Origin: Anaeramoeba ignava
Lineage: Eukaryota > Metamonada > Anaeramoebidae
Length of the DNA: 64,000 nt
Direction: 5' to 3'
NCBI GenBank assembly: GCA_028826165.1
Contig: JAPDFW010000114.1
Location: forward strand, 918,501-982,500
Shown here: positions 61,599 to 64,000 of the stretch, in pieces
Layout: each line of letters begins with the position of its first letter
Numbering within the stretch: the first letter of the stretch is position 1
Position numbers and translations under genes: made by a program
The notes under the pieces: generated by a model
Told to the model about the DNA's origin: nothing
The model's input: the letters and a program-made list of their open reading frames with translations, nothing else
Databases searched by the model: none

Positions 61599-61631
61599 TT
61601 TTCATTTTTTTCATTTTCATTTTCATTTTTT
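61599..61631 (+). promoter_or_regulatory. TTTTCATTTTTTTCATTTTC motifs before HydF
   Basis: Four TCATTTT copies 15-47 bases upstream of the HydF start codon. Candidate initiator array. Confidence 0.4.
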
Positions 61632-61645
61632 GAAATAAAAAGAAA

Positions 61646-64000
61646 ATGTTATTAAAAAGATTTTTCAGTCAAAGTTCAACAGGTTCAATGATAAATCGAG
61701 TGAATATTGGGATTTTTGGAGCGATGAATGCAGGAAAAAGTACATTAATGAACTTAATTACACAACAACCAACAAGTATTGTTGATAAAAAACCAGGAAC
61801 AACAGCAGATACCAAAATTGCTCTCATGGAAATTCATTCTTTGGGTCCTGTTAAATTGTTTGATACTGCTGGTTTAGATGAAATTGGTCCTCTTGGTTTA
61901 AAAAAAAAAGAAAAAACTGTTTCTGTTATTAAAGAAACTGATCTTGTTTTATTGATTATTGATCCAACTGAAAATATTACTCTTGAAACTACAAATGAAA
62001 TTTTACAAGTCTCAAAATTAAGAAGCAAAAAAGTAGATTTTTATTAATTCCAAAATTCAAATCAAAATCAAAATCAAAATCAATTAAAATCAAATTAAAT
62101 TAAATTAAAATCTAAATCAAAATCAAAATCAAAATCAAAATCAAAATCAATTTCAAATCAAATAAAATTAAAATTAAAATCAAAATCAAAATCAAAATCA
62201 AAATCAAATTAAATCAAAATTAAAATCAAAATCAAAATCAAAATCAAAATTAAAATTAAATTTAAATCAAATTAAATCAAAATCAAAATCAAATTAAATC
62301 AAAATTAAATTAAATTAAATTAAATCAAAATCAAAATTAAAATCAAAATTAAATCAAAATCAAAATTAAAATCAAAATTAAAATCAAAATCAAAATTAAA
62401 TCAAAATCAAAATCAAAAATTAAATCAAAATCAAAATTAAAATCAAAATTAAAATCAAAATCAAAATCAAATTAAATCAAAATTAAATTAAATTAAATTA
62501 AATCAAAATCAAAATTAAAATCAAAATTAAATCAAAATCAAAATTAAAATCAAAATTAAAATCAAAATCAAAATCAAAATTAAAATCAAAATCAAAAATT
62601 AAATCAAAATCAAAATTAAAATCAAAATCAAAATCAAAATCAAAATCAAATTAAAAATTAAAAATCAAAATCAAAATCAAATTTAAATCAAAATCAAAAT
62701 CAAAATTAAAATTAAAATCAAAATCAAATCAAAATCAAAATCAAAATTAAAATCAAAATCAAAATCAAATCAAATCAAAATCAAAATTAAAATCAAATTT
62801 AAATTCAAAATCAAAATCAAATTAAATTGAAAATCAAAATCAAAATCAAAATCAAAATCAAAATCAAAATCAAAATTAAAATCAAAATCAAAATTAAAAT
62901 TAAAATAAAATTAAAATTGTTTTATAGGTTTTGATTATTTATAATATTTTTGCTGATAAAGTTAAAGCTTTTGAAGATTCAAATAACAAAACAATTAATC
63001 AAAGAATCAAGGAATTACATTCAAATTTTAAAAAACAATTCCGAAAGTAATTTATAAATAAAAAAGAAAGAAACTTTAGATAAATTAATAATTCATTTTA
63101 AAAATAGAGTGGAAAAATTAGAAGTTGATTTAAGTCAAAAAGATAGTGGAAAAATAATATTTGAATATATGAGAAAAAATTGGGCAGATTTTCAACCTGA
63201 AGTACCACTTCTTCCTTCAATAATTGGAGATGGAAATTCAGTTGTTTTTTTAAATATTCCAATGGATGAAGAAACACCAAGTGGAAGATTATTAAGGTTA
63301 TTTAATATTTAATATTGAATATTTTATTTGAATATTTTATTTGAATATTTTATTTTGAATATTGAATATTGAATATTTATTTTTAATATTTAATATTGAA
63401 TATTTAATATTGAATATTTATTTTTAATATTTAATATTTATTTTGAATATTTAATATTGAATATTTATTTTGAATATTTATTTTGAATATTGAATATTTA
63501 TTTTGAATATTTATTTTGAATATTTAATATTGAATATTTATTTTGAATATTGAATATTTATTTTGAATATTTAATATTTAATATTTATTTTGAATATTTA
63601 TTTTAATAGACCACAAGCAATGGCTCAAGAATTTCTTTTGAGAAATTGGATTTCAACTTTTGCATATAGAATGGATTTAAAAAAAGCAAGAAGTCCAAAA
63701 GAAGAAATAAGAAGAATAGAAAAAGAAAGATTTTTGAAAGCAATCAATTCAATCAAAAACAATTTATCATTATTAGTAACAGATAGTCAAGCTATTGATA
63801 TAATTCATCCATGGACTCTTGATTCACAAGGAAATGAAATAGCAAATATTACTACATTTTCTATTATGATGGCAAATTATATGAGTGGAGGAAAATTAAA
63901 TCGTTTTATTGAAGGATTAGATGCTTTTTCTAAATTGAAAAAAGGTGATAAAGTTTTAATTTGTGAAGCTTGTAATCATGATAGAATTCTTGATGATATT
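61646..64000 (+). CDS. hydF: [FeFe]-hydrogenase maturase HydF, 3' partial
   Basis: Exons 61646-62032, 62928-63046, 63108-63296 and 63610 to the window edge, all in phase. GTPase motifs: P-loop GAMNAGKS (residues 25-32), PGTTAD and DTAGLDEIGPLGLKK. The HydF core follows (LLRPQAMAQEFLLRNW, VTDSQAID, TTFSIMMANYMSGG), then EACNHDRILDDI, the first half of the HydF cysteine/histidine cluster motif; the second part lies outside the window. HydF is the scaffold that assembles and delivers the diiron subcluster to hydrogenase, with HydE and HydG. The N-terminus MLLKRFFSQSST is short, basic and hydroxylated, like an organelle presequence, fitting a hydrogenosome. Introns 1 and 3 are pure repeats. Confidence 0.95.
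62045..62910. repeat. (AAATCA/AAATTA)n in HydF intron 1
   Basis: Hexamers AAATCA and AAATTA occupy the 0.9-kb intron between 62033 and 62927. Confidence 0.9.
63303..63606. repeat. (AATATTTATTTTG)n in HydF intron 3
   Basis: AATATTGAATATTTATTTTG units span the intron between 63297 and 63609. Donor AG|GTTATT and acceptor ATAG|ACC are intact. Confidence 0.85.

Noticed and set aside
1-64000. Non-standard genetic code
   Set aside because: TAA, TAG (PWP1) and TGA (kinase) all occur at natural protein ends, and none is needed as sense inside conserved domains.
1-64000. tRNA, rRNA or transposase genes
   Set aside because: No cloverleaf with A/B boxes, no rRNA-like GC-rich segment and no transposase or reverse-transcriptase motif was recognised by eye.

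Overview
The window is nuclear DNA of a eukaryotic microbe. It is extremely AT-rich and full of short introns, nearly all GTAAAT/GTAAAA...AG. Simple-sequence repeats fill most introns and intergenic gaps. The standard genetic code fits, because TAA, TAG and TGA all end well-conserved genes. A hydrogenase maturase (HydF) gene at the right edge points to an anaerobe with a hydrogenosome-type organelle. Together with ankyrin, BTB and TLDc genes and TCATTTT motifs before many start codons (resembling the parabasalid initiator), this suggests a metamonad, and Anaeramoeba is my best guess. The species call is inference.

Layout from left to right: the 3' part of a TAF1C/Rrn6-like Pol I factor (+); a secreted GH15 glucoamylase in nine exons (-); a SAC9-like phosphoinositide phosphatase in about ten exons (-); a TPR-pseudokinase (-); two divergent actin-related proteins (-); BCCIP/BCP1 (+); a SNF1/MARK-type kinase (-); PWP1 (+); peptidyl-tRNA hydrolase 2 with a 3.2-kb satellite intron (+); three tandem methyltransferases (+); and a RING-pseudokinase-solenoid fusion (+). 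Then come an 11.4-kb ankyrin gene (+), a BTB-coiled-coil-TLDc gene (-), BDP1 of TFIIIB (+), a second ankyrin gene ending in BTB domains (+), and HydF (+, cut by the window end).

The outstanding observation is in the two ankyrin genes. Each ankyrin repeat is a phase-0 exon of about 90-105 nt. The loops between repeats are encoded one codon at a time: a 3' splice site, exactly three bases, then a 5' splice site (AG-NNN-GTAA). I count 88 such single-codon exons in the first gene, in runs of up to 31, and 16 plus two two-codon exons in the second. Read in order, the triplets contain no stop, use the genome's A/T-ending codons, and rebuild canonical ankyrin turns (KDG, DG, NN) directly before TPLH-type motifs. 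This would be an extreme case of one-codon-per-exon gene structure, and every such exon could be skipped without breaking the frame.

Several genes are interrupted by apparent single-base changes in A/T homopolymers. These may be assembly errors and should be checked before the breaks are believed. Informational genes (TAF1C, BDP1, PWP1, BCCIP, PTH2) are interleaved with signalling and accessory genes, and there is no operon-like organisation.
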